Positions 1-6,450 of a DNA stretch of 8,540 nucleotides are shown here, in pieces. Both the position numbers and the translations under genes were made by a program. The notes below the pieces were generated by a model that did no database searches, was not told the origin of the DNA, and worked only from the letters and a program-made list of their open reading frames with translations. The DNA is taken from positions 1 to 8,540 of the forward strand of contig CALDIF010000089.1 in assembly GCA_937901905.1 (NCBI GenBank), written 5' to 3'. Position 1 is the stretch's first letter, and each line of letters begins with the position of its first letter. The stretch is from an uncultured Porphyromonadaceae bacterium. Lineage in GTDB: Bacteria > Bacteroidota > Bacteroidia > Bacteroidales > Muribaculaceae.

Positions 1-55
1 AAATATTTGGTGAATGTCTCGGCGCGTTGTTGCCCGGCGGCTTCGATGTTGCGCC
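1..55. repeat. Terminal direct repeat, left copy (circular-contig overlap)
   Basis: Bases 1-55 are identical to 8486-8540. An exact terminal repeat of 55 bases is what a de Bruijn assembler running at k=55 leaves at the ends of a circular path. It is most simply one stretch of DNA counted twice, not a biological repeat. It lies inside the channel gene, whose frame is preserved through the overlap. Confidence 0.9.
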
Positions 56-188
56 TTGCCTGCCCGAGAGCATGGTTGTTTTGTCTTGCCGATGCCTTGA
101 ACTGTTCGAGTGAGTAGACGCTTTGGGCGGTGCAGTTCAATGCAGCCCATCCCAAAATGGTAATTGTGATTATTCTTTTAAATATCAT
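1..188 (-). CDS. TolC-family outer-membrane efflux channel, N-terminal part (continues across the contig join into 8485-7327)
   Basis: This is the 5' end of the channel gene whose remainder lies at the other end of the window. Reading the minus strand from the ATG at 188-186 gives a signal peptide (MIFKRIITITILGWAALN, then CTAQ) with probable cleavage after AQ. A typical OEP-family N-terminus follows (SVYSLEQFKASARQNN). Because bases 1-55 recur at 8486-8540, the frame passes through position 1 into 8485 without interruption. The joined gene is 1,347 nt and encodes 448 residues, a normal length for the family. The start overlaps the 3' end of the RND gene by 11 bp (ATGATATTTAA), which suggests translational coupling; there is no obvious Shine-Dalgarno. 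The split is an artefact of where the circle was opened, not a broken gene. Confidence 0.9.
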   Translation of the reverse strand, partial: MIFKRIITITILGWAALNCTAQSVYSLEQFKASARQNNHALGQARRNIEAAGQQRAETFTKY

Positions 189-3100
189 CGTTTTCTTGAA
201 TTTCGTTGTAAGATTCGGTGTTTTCTTTTTCCCTTCTCACCATGCTATAACCAATAGGCAACACAGTGAGGATAAAAAGCATGGTGATGAGCGTGCCATA
301 GAAGATGACGTTGCCCATAGGAGCCCATAGGGTAGAGCCGCTTAAAATCATGGGAATGACTCCCATTGAAGCGGCGGCCGAGGTGAGGAAGATGGGGCGC
401 ATGCGTCGCTTCGCACTCAAGTAGATGGCTTCGCGAGGCGTTAAATGCTCAGTCTTTATCAATTCCTCGGCATAGTCATACATGATGATGGCGTTACGCA
501 CTAAGATGCCCATGAGCGAGATAAATCCCAGAAAGCAGGTGAATGTCACCTCGCCATGGAACATAATGCCCACTGCCGTTCCGAAGAAACAGAGCGTCAA
601 GCTGAACAGCAACAATGTGGCAGTGGAGATGCGCTTGAAGTGATAAACGAGCAGGAAGAAAATAATTACCACTGCGATGACCAGTGCAGCAAGCAGTGTA
701 GGCAGATTACTGTCATTCTCGGCTATCTCGCCGCCCCACGACAATGTGATGCCCTCGGGCAACTTCACTTCAGCCAGTTCCTTCTGCAACTCCATCGTTA
801 CTGATGTTACATTCAGCCCTTCGCGCACCTCACTCATAATGGTGGTTGTGCGCAACCCGTTGCGGTGGGCAATCTGTCCGTCCTGCCATTGTGGCGTGAT
901 GGTGGCAACCTGCCTGAGGGGCACTTGTCGCAGCCCTCCTTCGGCGGCAATCAGTTCATCGCCCAACTTCTGCCTTGTGCTCATCCGGGCAAGCGAACCT
1001 TTCAGGCAAACATTAACCGGGTAATCTCCCTGCCAGATAGTACCTATCGGCAGTCCATCAGAGTTATATCGCATGAGCATTGATATTTCGGCTTCGGCAT
1101 TCGAGATGCCCATAAGACCTGATTTAATCGGGTCGAGTTTTATCTCCGTTGCAAGCAATGGCTCCAAAACATCGTTGCGCACCAGTTTCAACTTCGAGTG
1201 GTTGCGCAACTTGAGCGTGAGCGAGTCGGTGGCCGCTTTCAACATAGCCCAATCCTCGCCTGTCAAACGCACTTCGATAGGGCTGGATTCTGCGCCGTAG
1301 TCAAGTTGCTTGAAGCGGATGTAGGCTTCGGGAAATGCCTCCTCATATTTTGGCTTATATTCGGCGAGGATTTCTTCGGTTGCATCGGGCGACAAGGTGT
1401 TGACGATAAACTGCGCGTAGTTAGAGCCTCCGAACTGGGGTGCATACACAGTGTGGAAACGTGGCGAGGCTGTTCCCTTGAATGAGGCGATAGAGACAAT
1501 GCGCTTATCCTTGCGCAGGATGTTTTCCAATGTATCGGCTAGCGCGGCGGTCTTGTCAAGGGACGTTCCGGTGGGCATGTATATTTCTACTGCAAACTGG
1601 TTGCGCTCGGCGCGTGGCATGAGCCGCTGTGGCAAGTTGACAAGTATAATCGCCGACAGGATAATAGATACAATAGCCAAGGTACACACAATGATTTTAT
1701 GGCCGAAGCACAGGTCGATAATCCAGTCGTAGGTGCGCTGCATCATATCAAGAAAATCAAACTTCTTTTCTGCCGATGTACCCATAGGCTTTTTGATGAA
1801 CCAAAATTGCAAGAACGGAATTACCAATTCTGCCACTGCAAGTGAGACGAGCAGTATAATCAGAATCGCCCACGGGAAGTAGTGAACCGTGTCGTTCATC
1901 GACCCTTTGGTGGTCAGCAAGAAGGGGAAGAACGTGATGGATATGGCCATCGTTGCCGTGAAGATGCTCTTGAAGAAGTGGGTGGCGCTCTCGATGGAAG
2001 CCTTCCACCGGTCTTCACCCTCGCCGAGTTTCTCCATGTAGGAATCGATGATGACAATGGAGTTGTCGACCACCATGCCCAGTGATACGATGAGAGCAGC
2101 CAGGGTCACGGTGTTCAACTCAATGTCGAACGAGAAGAACAGTCCCAGCGCGATGAAAATCGTGATGGGAATGGTAGAGGCCGCTACCAATGCCACACGC
2201 ATGGGCATCAGCAGCAACACCACGATGATGACGGCAATCACTGCAATGAGCAGCTCTTCGAGGAAATCCTTCACCGAGTCGCCGACCACTTTAGGCTGGT
2301 CGGTGATGCGGAACAATTTCACACTTGGGGGCAAAGTGGGCTCAAACCGGTCGAGCACTTGATACACCTCGGCTCCCATGTCGGTAATGCTTCTTCCAGA
2401 CTTCATCTCAATGCTGAGCACGAGGCATTTCACACCATTATTGGTGACGAATGATGACGGCGAGGGGTACTCACGTTTCACCGTCGCCACATCCTTCAGT
2501 CGCACGACAGTGCCGCGTGGATCGGTAAAAACTATGGTCTGCTCTACGTCGCTCACCATATTCAGCGGATGCCCCACATATATGGGCGAATTGTAGTCTC
2601 CATTCTTCAGCGTGCCTGCCATCGTGAAGAAGTCTTTTGATTTCAGCGTGAGGGCGATAGTCTTATCGGATATGCCATATTGCGACAACCTGTCATGGTC
2701 AAGGTAAACGGCTATCTGTTCGTGCTGCTGACCGACGACGGTGATGCGCCCCACACTTTCCACGGTGCGAAGACGGTCTTTCAACATGTCCATGTAGGTG
2801 TTGAGCTCACGATAGGTCTTGTCTTCCGACTCCATCGTGATGAGCATCGCCGATGAGTCACCGAAGTCGTCGTTGACCTGCACGGCCAGCACACCTTGTG
2901 GCAGCGAACCCTTGAACGATTCCATGCCATGCTTGAATTTTGCCCAAAATCCTTCTTTATCTTGTATGTCATCATTGAGCTCAATCTGAATGATGGCCAC
3001 TGAGTTACGGCTATAAGATTTGGTTTTCACCTTATTTACGTCCTTGTAGGTGAAGATGTACTCTTCAAGTGGTTTCGTTACTTGCTGCTCCACTTCGAGT

Positions 3101-3285
3101 GCCGAAGCACCGGGATAAACGGCAACGACAACACCCTGGCGGATGGTGATGTCGGGGAACTCATTTTTCCTTATTCCATACAGACCATAGATGCCGAATG
3201 CTATCAGCACACAGGTTATCATGATGACTATCTTGCGATAGCGCATGGCCCACTCCACGAGGTTTATTTTACGTTTCTCTTCCAT
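178..3285 (-). CDS. RND (HAE1-type) inner-membrane efflux transporter
   Basis: This is the proton-driven inner-membrane pump of a tripartite efflux system. It takes substrate from the periplasm or membrane and passes it through the adaptor and TolC-like channel. From the ATG at 3285 the protein is 1,035 residues, the usual HAE1/AcrB-like length. Visible in order are TM1 (about 18-38), a first periplasmic porter/docking region, TM2-6 (about 340-500), TM7 (about 535-555), a second periplasmic region and TM8-12 (about 860-1015). TM4 carries GMVVDNSIVIID, so the proton-relay pair is Asp407-Asn408 where AcrB has Asp-Asp. TM10 has GILVRNAII with Arg930 in place of AcrB's Lys940. I chose ATG 3285 because GGAG lies 8 nt upstream; a GTG at 3294 overlapping the adaptor stop (GTGA) is the alternative. 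The substrate cannot be told; HAE1 relatives export drugs, bile acids and dyes, and nothing indicates a metal pump. Confidence 0.95.
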   Translation of the reverse strand: MEEKRKINLVEWAMRYRKIVIMITCVLIAFGIYGLYGIRKNEFPDITIRQGVVVAVYPGASALEVEQQVTKPLEEYIFTYKDVNKVKTKSYSRNSVAIIQIELNDDIQDKEGFWAKFKHGMESFKGSLPQGVLAVQVNDDFGDSSAMLITMESEDKTYRELNTYMDMLKDRLRTVESVGRITVVGQQHEQIAVYLDHDRLSQYGISDKTIALTLKSKDFFTMAGTLKNGDYNSPIYVGHPLNMVSDVEQTIVFTDPRGTVVRLKDVATVKREYPSPSSFVTNNGVKCLVLSIEMKSGRSITDMGAEVYQVLDRFEPTLPPSVKLFRITDQPKVVGDSVKDFLEELLIAVIAVIIVVLLLMPMRVALVAASTIPITIFIALGLFFSFDIELNTVTLAALIVSLGMVVDNSIVIIDSYMEKLGEGEDRWKASIESATHFFKSIFTATMAISITFFPFLLTTKGSMNDTVHYFPWAILIILLVSLAVAELVIPFLQFWFIKKPMGTSAEKKFDFLDMMQRTYDWIIDLCFGHKIIVCTLAIVSIILSAIILVNLPQRLMPRAERNQFAVEIYMPTGTSLDKTAALADTLENILRKDKRIVSIASFKGTASPRFHTVYAPQFGGSNYAQFIVNTLSPDATEEILAEYKPKYEEAFPEAYIRFKQLDYGAESSPIEVRLTGEDWAMLKAATDSLTLKLRNHSKLKLVRNDVLEPLLATEIKLDPIKSGLMGISNAEAEISMLMRYNSDGLPIGTIWQGDYPVNVCLKGSLARMSTRQKLGDELIAAEGGLRQVPLRQVATITPQWQDGQIAHRNGLRTTTIMSEVREGLNVTSVTMELQKELAEVKLPEGITLSWGGEIAENDSNLPTLLAALVIAVVIIFFLLVYHFKRISTATLLLFSLTLCFFGTAVGIMFHGEVTFTCFLGFISLMGILVRNAIIMYDYAEELIKTEHLTPREAIYLSAKRRMRPIFLTSAAASMGVIPMILSGSTLWAPMGNVIFYGTLITMLFILTVLPIGYSMVRREKENTESYNEIQENDDI

Positions 3286-3290
3286 GGCTT

Positions 3291-4430
3291 TCACTCCGTG
3301 ACTTTCATGTCGGTTGACACTTTTTGCTGACCTTCACAAATAACCCTGTCTCCCATCTGTAGTCCACTGGTGATTTGCACTTCGTCGCCAATGTTTTGTC
3401 CTAATTCGATATAGGTCTTCTCTGCCCGTCCGTCGACTACTGTCCAGACAAACGGTTTGTTGTCGGCATCAATCTGTATAATCGTTGCAGGCAGGGTCGC
3501 AGCACCGATATTTTCGCTGCTACTGCTCGAAGCCATTGCCACCTCTGCAATCATGCCCGGCAACAACTCGTGATTGGGGTTTTCGATTAGCGCTTTCACC
3601 ATATAGGTTCGCGACAACGGGTCGGCGACAACCCCTTTCTCGATGACCTTCGCGGTGAAGTGCTTGTGCCCCAAGGCGGCAACAGAAACAGCTATTGTTT
3701 GGCCGTTATGAATATGTGAGATTTCATTCTCGGGAATACTCACGCTCACCTTCACTCGGTTAATCTGCACGAGTTTGACTACCGGGGCACCAGGCATGAC
3801 ATTCTGTCCCACATCACACATTTTGGTCGAAATATACCCCGACGTTGGTGCATAAAGGCGCGTGTCGGCAACGCTTTTTCGTGCTATATTCTCGGTTGAG
3901 CGTGCGGCACTTGCATTGCTCTTTGCCTGACTGACCATGAGTTTTGCCTGTTGCAATTTGGTTTCCACTTCAATCCATTTGATTTCGGGTAGACTGCCGT
4001 TGTCGTGAAGTATTTTCATCCTGTTGTAGGCATCTTGCGCTTGGTTGAGTGCCGCCTGGGCTTGCTGCACCATGTCGTCGGCCTGCTCGGTGGCGGCATG
4101 GGAGGCATTGGCTCCGCTTGCCGTGTTGCGGGAGTCAACAGTGGCGATGAGTTGCCCGCGTCCCACGCTTTGTCCCTCGTTTACATAGATGTGCGTAATC
4201 GTGCCACCGGCGGCGAAACTTAATGTTGTACCATCCCATTCTTCGATAACGCCACTGTAGGTTTGTGTGCCGGAGCAAAAAGATGCTCCCACTTCCATTG
4301 TTTTCACTTTAACAGTCATCTCGCTTTTCTTTTCGCTGTCCGTTGTGCAACAGCACATAACGGCAATCAAGAAAAACGATAATGCCACTAATGATTTGGA
4401 TGTCTGTTTAATCTGCATAATATCGTTCAT
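3291..4430 (-). CDS. Periplasmic adaptor (membrane fusion protein) of the RND pump
   Basis: This HlyD/AcrA-type adaptor links the RND transporter to the outer-membrane channel. From the ATG at 4430 it is 379 residues. The N-terminus has a lysine-bearing signal and a hydrophobic stretch ending in three cysteines (residues 26-28, LIAVMCCC), so it is probably lipid-anchored although the lipobox is not canonical. The first lipoyl half is about 67-97 (GGTITHIYVNEGQSVGRG). A long Ala/Gln/Lys-rich coiled-coil hairpin spans about 108-190. The second lipoyl half is about 190-218 (YAPTSGYISTKMCDVGQ), followed by the beta-barrel (VSVSIPENEISHIHNGQ) and membrane-proximal domains. It is the first gene of the operon and its TGA abuts the RND start. 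A second in-frame ATG at 4418 is an equally plausible start; the upstream TTG at 4469 is unlikely. No clear Shine-Dalgarno is seen. Confidence 0.93.
   Translation of the reverse strand: MNDIMQIKQTSKSLVALSFFLIAVMCCCTTDSEKKSEMTVKVKTMEVGASFCSGTQTYSGVIEEWDGTTLSFAAGGTITHIYVNEGQSVGRGQLIATVDSRNTASGANASHAATEQADDMVQQAQAALNQAQDAYNRMKILHDNGSLPEIKWIEVETKLQQAKLMVSQAKSNASAARSTENIARKSVADTRLYAPTSGYISTKMCDVGQNVMPGAPVVKLVQINRVKVSVSIPENEISHIHNGQTIAVSVAALGHKHFTAKVIEKGVVADPLSRTYMVKALIENPNHELLPGMIAEVAMASSSSSENIGAATLPATIIQIDADNKPFVWTVVDGRAEKTYIELGQNIGDEVQITSGLQMGDRVICEGQQKVSTDMKVTE
3294..3297 (-). promoter_or_regulatory. Ribosome binding site of the RND gene
   Basis: On the minus strand, GGAG overlaps the last adaptor codons and sits 8 nt before the ATG at 3285. 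This near-ideal spacing favours ATG 3285 over the GTG at 3294. It is notable because the other genes here lack a recognisable Shine-Dalgarno, as is usual in Bacteroidetes. Confidence 0.5.
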
Positions 4431-4510
4431 AGAGTTATTTAATGGCACAAAGTTCCTGATTAGAGTCAAGTTAATAATACAATAAATGGCGCTATTATTG
4501 TTCTGAATTC

Positions 4511-4526
4511 AATTTTGACGAAATTT
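4511..4526 (+). promoter_or_regulatory. Candidate regulator-binding repeat, site 1
   Basis: The sequence AATTTTGACGAAATTT matches site 2 (4565-4580) at 15 of 16 positions in the same orientation. The starts are 54 bp apart, close to five helical turns, which would put both on the same face of the DNA. Direct-repeat operators beside their own gene are typical of AraC-family regulators. That this site is bound is inference. Confidence 0.45.
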
Positions 4527-4564
4527 AGAATATAAAAAAGGCAAAAAATATCTCTTATATGCAA

Positions 4565-4580
4565 AATTTTGGCGAAATTT
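4565..4580 (+). promoter_or_regulatory. Candidate regulator-binding repeat, site 2
   Basis: AATTTTGGCGAAATTT is the partner of site 1, with one A-to-G difference. It ends about 32 bp before the chosen start codon of the AraC gene. If occupied, it would affect the regulator's own promoter, whereas site 1 lies nearer the efflux operon. Confidence 0.45.
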
Positions 4581-4611
4581 GCGCTTTATAATAATCGAAT
4601 TTGGCACATTA

Positions 4612-5532
4612 ATGATGAAACATGTAGATGTCATGGGCAACCGAAATGGGCGTATTGTCAATGTCAGCTTGACTGATGTTGATAATTCAAGGTCGAATGT
4701 CGACTATCAAGACGACGAACTGGTATTGATTGACAATTTGCGTGATATTCCCGATTTCGCAGCATGTAAGATTGCATTTAACGTGGGGCTGGTTTGTTTG
4801 AAGGGGAAATTGCAGTTTGAAATCGGTGAGAATTCGGTGACGATAAATTCAGGGCAAGCGCTATTCTCTCATAGCCATGTTTTGCTCACAAATATCATGG
4901 CAAGTCCCGATATTCAATGCCGACTGGTTGCGTTGAGTGACAGAGTCTTGAAAAACATCCTTCAATCCCAATTCACTATTTGGAACAAAGCCATGTACCC
5001 CAACCACTTTTATGTCTTAAATCTAAGCGATGAGCATCTTTCTCTCTTTGACACATTGCTCCCCACTTTCAGCAGAGCCGATACAATACTAAAGCACGAA
5101 ATATTGGTCAGCTTGTTACGCGCCGGTTTCTTGCTTGTTTGCGATTTGTTTTCTTCCACCGAGCCGCATAATACACACTTTGAAGGAGGGTCGAGAATGC
5201 ACACACTATTTCACCGCTTTCTCAACAATCTATCACAACGGCAACAGAAGAAAGCCCCGGTGTCGGAATATGCCGAAGAACTGTGCATCACGCCTAAATA
5301 CTTGACGACCATTTGCCGCAAGATGAGTGGCAAGTCGGCAATGGCGTGGATATCGGAATATGTTACCGAAGACATGGTCTACTATCTTAGAAACACCGAC
5401 TTGTCGGCTAAAGAGATAGCACATCATCTTGGCTTTGAGAATGTCTCATTTTTCGGGAAATTTGCAAAAAAACATTTAGGAGCTTCTCCGCAAGAATATC
5501 GACATTCCATTTCGCAAAAAATCATGGACTGA
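4612..5532 (+). CDS. AraC-family transcriptional regulator, divergent from the efflux operon
   Basis: This is a probable ligand-responsive activator or repressor of the adjacent pump operon. From ATG 4612 it is 306 residues. Residues about 40-190 form a cupin-like sensor half, with strands such as GKLQFEIGENSVTINSGQA. The C-terminus carries the AraC double helix-turn-helix: HTH1 at about 217-240 (VSEYAEELCITPKYLTTICR) and HTH2 at about 264-297 (LSAKEIAHHLGFENVSFFGK, ending in the family's ASPQEYR). In-frame ATGs at 4612 and 4615 are adjacent; a TTG at 4579 would overlap repeat site 2 and is less likely. The gene stands alone on the plus strand, sharing a 181-bp control region with the adaptor gene. 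No T-tailed terminator follows it; a 6-bp hairpin at 5561-5579 lacks the T run. The inducer cannot be read from the sequence. Confidence 0.92.
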   Translation: MMKHVDVMGNRNGRIVNVSLTDVDNSRSNVDYQDDELVLIDNLRDIPDFAACKIAFNVGLVCLKGKLQFEIGENSVTINSGQALFSHSHVLLTNIMASPDIQCRLVALSDRVLKNILQSQFTIWNKAMYPNHFYVLNLSDEHLSLFDTLLPTFSRADTILKHEILVSLLRAGFLLVCDLFSSTEPHNTHFEGGSRMHTLFHRFLNNLSQRQQKKAPVSEYAEELCITPKYLTTICRKMSGKSAMAWISEYVTEDMVYYLRNTDLSAKEIAHHLGFENVSFFGKFAKKHLGASPQEYRHSISQKIMD

Positions 5533-5578
5533 AATCTGTCAGTGTGTGGCTATTGGGCTTGTCATTACTTCAAAATGA

Positions 5579-5616
5579 CCGCCGGCAATCCGCAGCGCAG
5601 CGTAGGTTGCCAGCGG
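5579..5616 (+). repeat. Imperfect hairpin
   Basis: CCGCCGGCAA (5579-5588) pairs with TTGCCAGCGG (5607-5616) at 9 of 10 positions around an 18-nt GC-rich loop. No T run follows, so it is not an obvious intrinsic terminator. It lies about 47 bp past the AraC stop. Confidence 0.5.
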
Positions 5617-5640
5617 TGAAGCGGCGAAGATGTAGCGGAG

Positions 5641-5671
5641 AGGACACCGCGAGCGCAGGGAGTGGTGTCCT
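5641..5671 (+). repeat. Perfect 8-bp inverted repeat
   Basis: AGGACACC (5641-5648) and GGTGTCCT (5664-5671) are exact inverted copies around a 15-nt loop. It sits between the previous hairpin and repeat copy A. The function is unknown. Confidence 0.55.
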
Positions 5672-5689
5672 TGCAGCCACATCGTCAGC

Positions 5690-5810
5690 CGCGTATTCGG
5701 AGCCTTGCGCCCTACAAGCGAATGAAGTTCGCATTGGTCAGGTCAAGAGGAAAAACGGGACACAGCGAGGTGGTCTCAGCGCAAGCCGAGACTGCCGAGT
5801 GCCAAGCACC
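5690..5810. repeat. 110-bp dispersed direct repeat, copy A
   Basis: The core 5701-5810 aligns to 6342-6450 in the same orientation with 9 mismatches and one 1-base gap (about 91% identity, counted by eye). Weaker similarity reaches left to 5690. It begins AGCCTTGCGCCCTACAAGCG and includes the hairpin at 5772-5793. The 1-base gap breaks any shared reading frame, so conservation is at the DNA or RNA level. Together with copy B it brackets the ardA fragment. Confidence 0.85.
5772..5793 (+). repeat. Hairpin with GNRA-type loop inside repeat copy A
   Basis: GGTCTCAGC (5772-5780) faces GCCGAGACT (5785-5793) across the 4-base loop GCAA. As RNA this is a 9-position stem with one A-C mismatch and a terminal G-U pair. 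The same structure recurs in copy B with changed bases. Confidence 0.55.
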
Positions 5811-6049
5811 ATGTACTGCCGACGGGCAAGTGGCTACGCCCGATTCTCGCTCATAAGGCATAGCTCAAGCAAGCTTGGCTCTGCTCTTATTTCACTGTGA
5901 ATGTGTCCGAACTCTTTGTGCAGGGAGCGTAGTCCATGCCCTGCGTGCCGTGCGAGGGCGCTTCCCCCCGCCAACGGCGGTTGACACGAGACATTAGTCT
6001 GATATATCTGCTCCTGTGTCCTGGGTGTCGGTCGCTCCCGTTCCGCCAC

Positions 6050-6073
6050 AAAAAAAGCCGCATTGCTGCGGCT
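6050..6073 (-). terminator. Intrinsic terminator, minus strand
   Basis: On the minus strand AGCCGCA, loop GCAA and TGCGGCT form a perfect 7-bp stem, followed at once by seven T residues (6056-6050). It begins 23 bp after the stop of the ardA remnant and is most likely that gene's original terminator. No other T-tailed hairpin was seen after the DUF3943 gene, so it is probably where the efflux operon transcript now ends. Confidence 0.85.
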
Positions 6074-6096
6074 CTTGGTGTGGTGGGCGGTGCTGC

Positions 6097-6340
6097 TTAC
6101 ATACGGCGGAAAACGAAACCGCTATCGAAGTAGTAATCATCGATGAACAAATCACGTGCAAAGGCGGCATAATTGAAGTACGACTTCAAAAACTCGGGTG
6201 CGCCCTCCAGCATGCAGCAATCATCTACAAGCTGCTCGGCATATTCTTCTTCGCTCGACCACTTGCCGCAATAGGCTTCACGGAAATTGTCGAAAATGGT
6301 GCTATCATCACGGCTGCTGCCGAAGGCTGCCACGTGTTCG
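6097..6340 (-). pseudogene. ArdA antirestriction protein, C-terminal fragment
   Basis: ArdA proteins mimic DNA and block type I restriction enzymes; they travel on conjugative elements. Only about the last 80 residues remain. Recognisable ArdA-like features are the FREAYCGKWSSEEEYAEQLV block and the aromatic, acidic tail ending in YYFDSGFVFRRM. The family is usually about 165-180 residues, so the N-terminal half is missing. Upstream of about 6340 the frame runs into the 110-bp repeat, whose translation (TAFACRAQG) is unrelated, and the frame has no ATG start there. The stop at 6099-6097 and the terminator just beyond look original, so the break is on the 5' side at the repeat edge. It is almost certainly non-functional, though it may be co-transcribed with the efflux operon. 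The family call rests on pattern recognition, not on a search. Confidence 0.75.
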
Positions 6341-6450
6341 CAGCCTTGCGCCCTACAAGCGAATGCAGTTCGCAGTGTTAAGGTCAAGAGGAAAACGGGA
6401 CACAGCGAGGTGGTCTCAGCGCGAGCCGAGACCGCCGAGCGACAAGTACC
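6331..6450. repeat. 110-bp dispersed direct repeat, copy B
   Basis: The core 6342-6450 matches copy A (5701-5810). The right edge falls exactly at the stop codon of the DUF3943 gene (6451-6453). The left edge coincides with the truncation point of ardA. Both edges touching gene ends suggest the repeat marks a rearrangement joint between an ardA-bearing element and the efflux operon. No terminal inverted repeats or target duplications were seen, so it does not look like an insertion sequence. Confidence 0.85.
6412..6433 (+). repeat. Hairpin with GNRA-type loop inside repeat copy B
   Basis: GGTCTCAGC (6412-6420) faces GCCGAGACC (6425-6433) across the loop GCGA. Relative to copy A the loop changed from GCAA to GCGA (both GNRA) and the terminal G-U pair became G-C, so the fold is kept or improved. 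Confidence 0.55.

Larger units (their letters stand above)
4431..4611. promoter_or_regulatory. Divergent AT-rich control region between the efflux operon and the AraC regulator
   Basis: This 181-bp non-coding gap separates two divergently read genes, so it must hold both promoters. It is strongly A/T-rich. I did not find a convincing Bacteroidetes promoter (TTTG, about 19 bp, TAnnTTTG) on either strand. A TATAAT-like stretch occurs at about 4587-4592 on the plus strand, and one-mismatch TAnnTTTG matches overlap the repeats described separately. The exact start sites are therefore unknown. The position of the paired repeats suggests that the AraC protein controls the operon and possibly itself. 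Confidence 0.6.
5533..6049. other. Non-coding, hairpin-rich stretch (mobile-element debris)
   Basis: About 515 bp after the AraC stop contains no credible gene. The open frames here have mixed, low-complexity translations and no family resemblance. Besides the 110-bp repeat copy and the hairpins listed separately, it has small inverted repeats: CCGCC-AAC-GGCGG at 5968-5980, GCAGGG/CCCTGC at 5920-5925 and 5939-5944, and CAAGC-AA-GCTTG near 5868-5879. Its base composition is visibly more G/C-rich than the AraC gene next to it. It probably derives from a conjugative or mobilisable element, given the ardA remnant on its far side. It is also one of the two candidate places for an origin if the circle replicates, but no iterons were seen. 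Confidence 0.55.

Noticed and set aside
556..2984. Several 60-115-residue open frames opposite the RND gene
   Set aside because: They are shadows of the well-conserved 1,035-codon gene and show no protein-family features.
4579..4581. TTG as the AraC gene start
   Set aside because: It would begin inside repeat site 2 and add a tail unlike the family; ATGs at 4612 and 4615 fit better.
4431..4611. Bacteroidetes-type promoters (TTTG and TAnnTTTG)
   Set aside because: Only one- or two-mismatch boxes with wrong spacing were found on either strand, so no start site is claimed.
5561..5579. GTCATT/AATGAC hairpin as the AraC terminator
   Set aside because: It has only six pairs and no following T run.
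5544..5900. Plus-strand open frames over repeat copy A
   Set aside because: The same repeat in copy B is shifted by a 1-base gap, so no shared protein is conserved; the translations are Arg/Ser-rich noise.
5834..6049. 71-residue minus-strand open frame
   Set aside because: It runs directly out of the terminator T-tract region and its composition resembles translated non-coding repeats; no family resemblance was seen.
6341..6387. Extending the ardA remnant upstream to a TTG at 6387
   Set aside because: Those codons belong to the 110-bp repeat, do not look like ArdA, and have no ATG.
5690..6450. Insertion sequence or CRISPR array
   Set aside because: There is no transposase, no terminal inverted repeats, and only two long, widely spaced copies without regular spacers.
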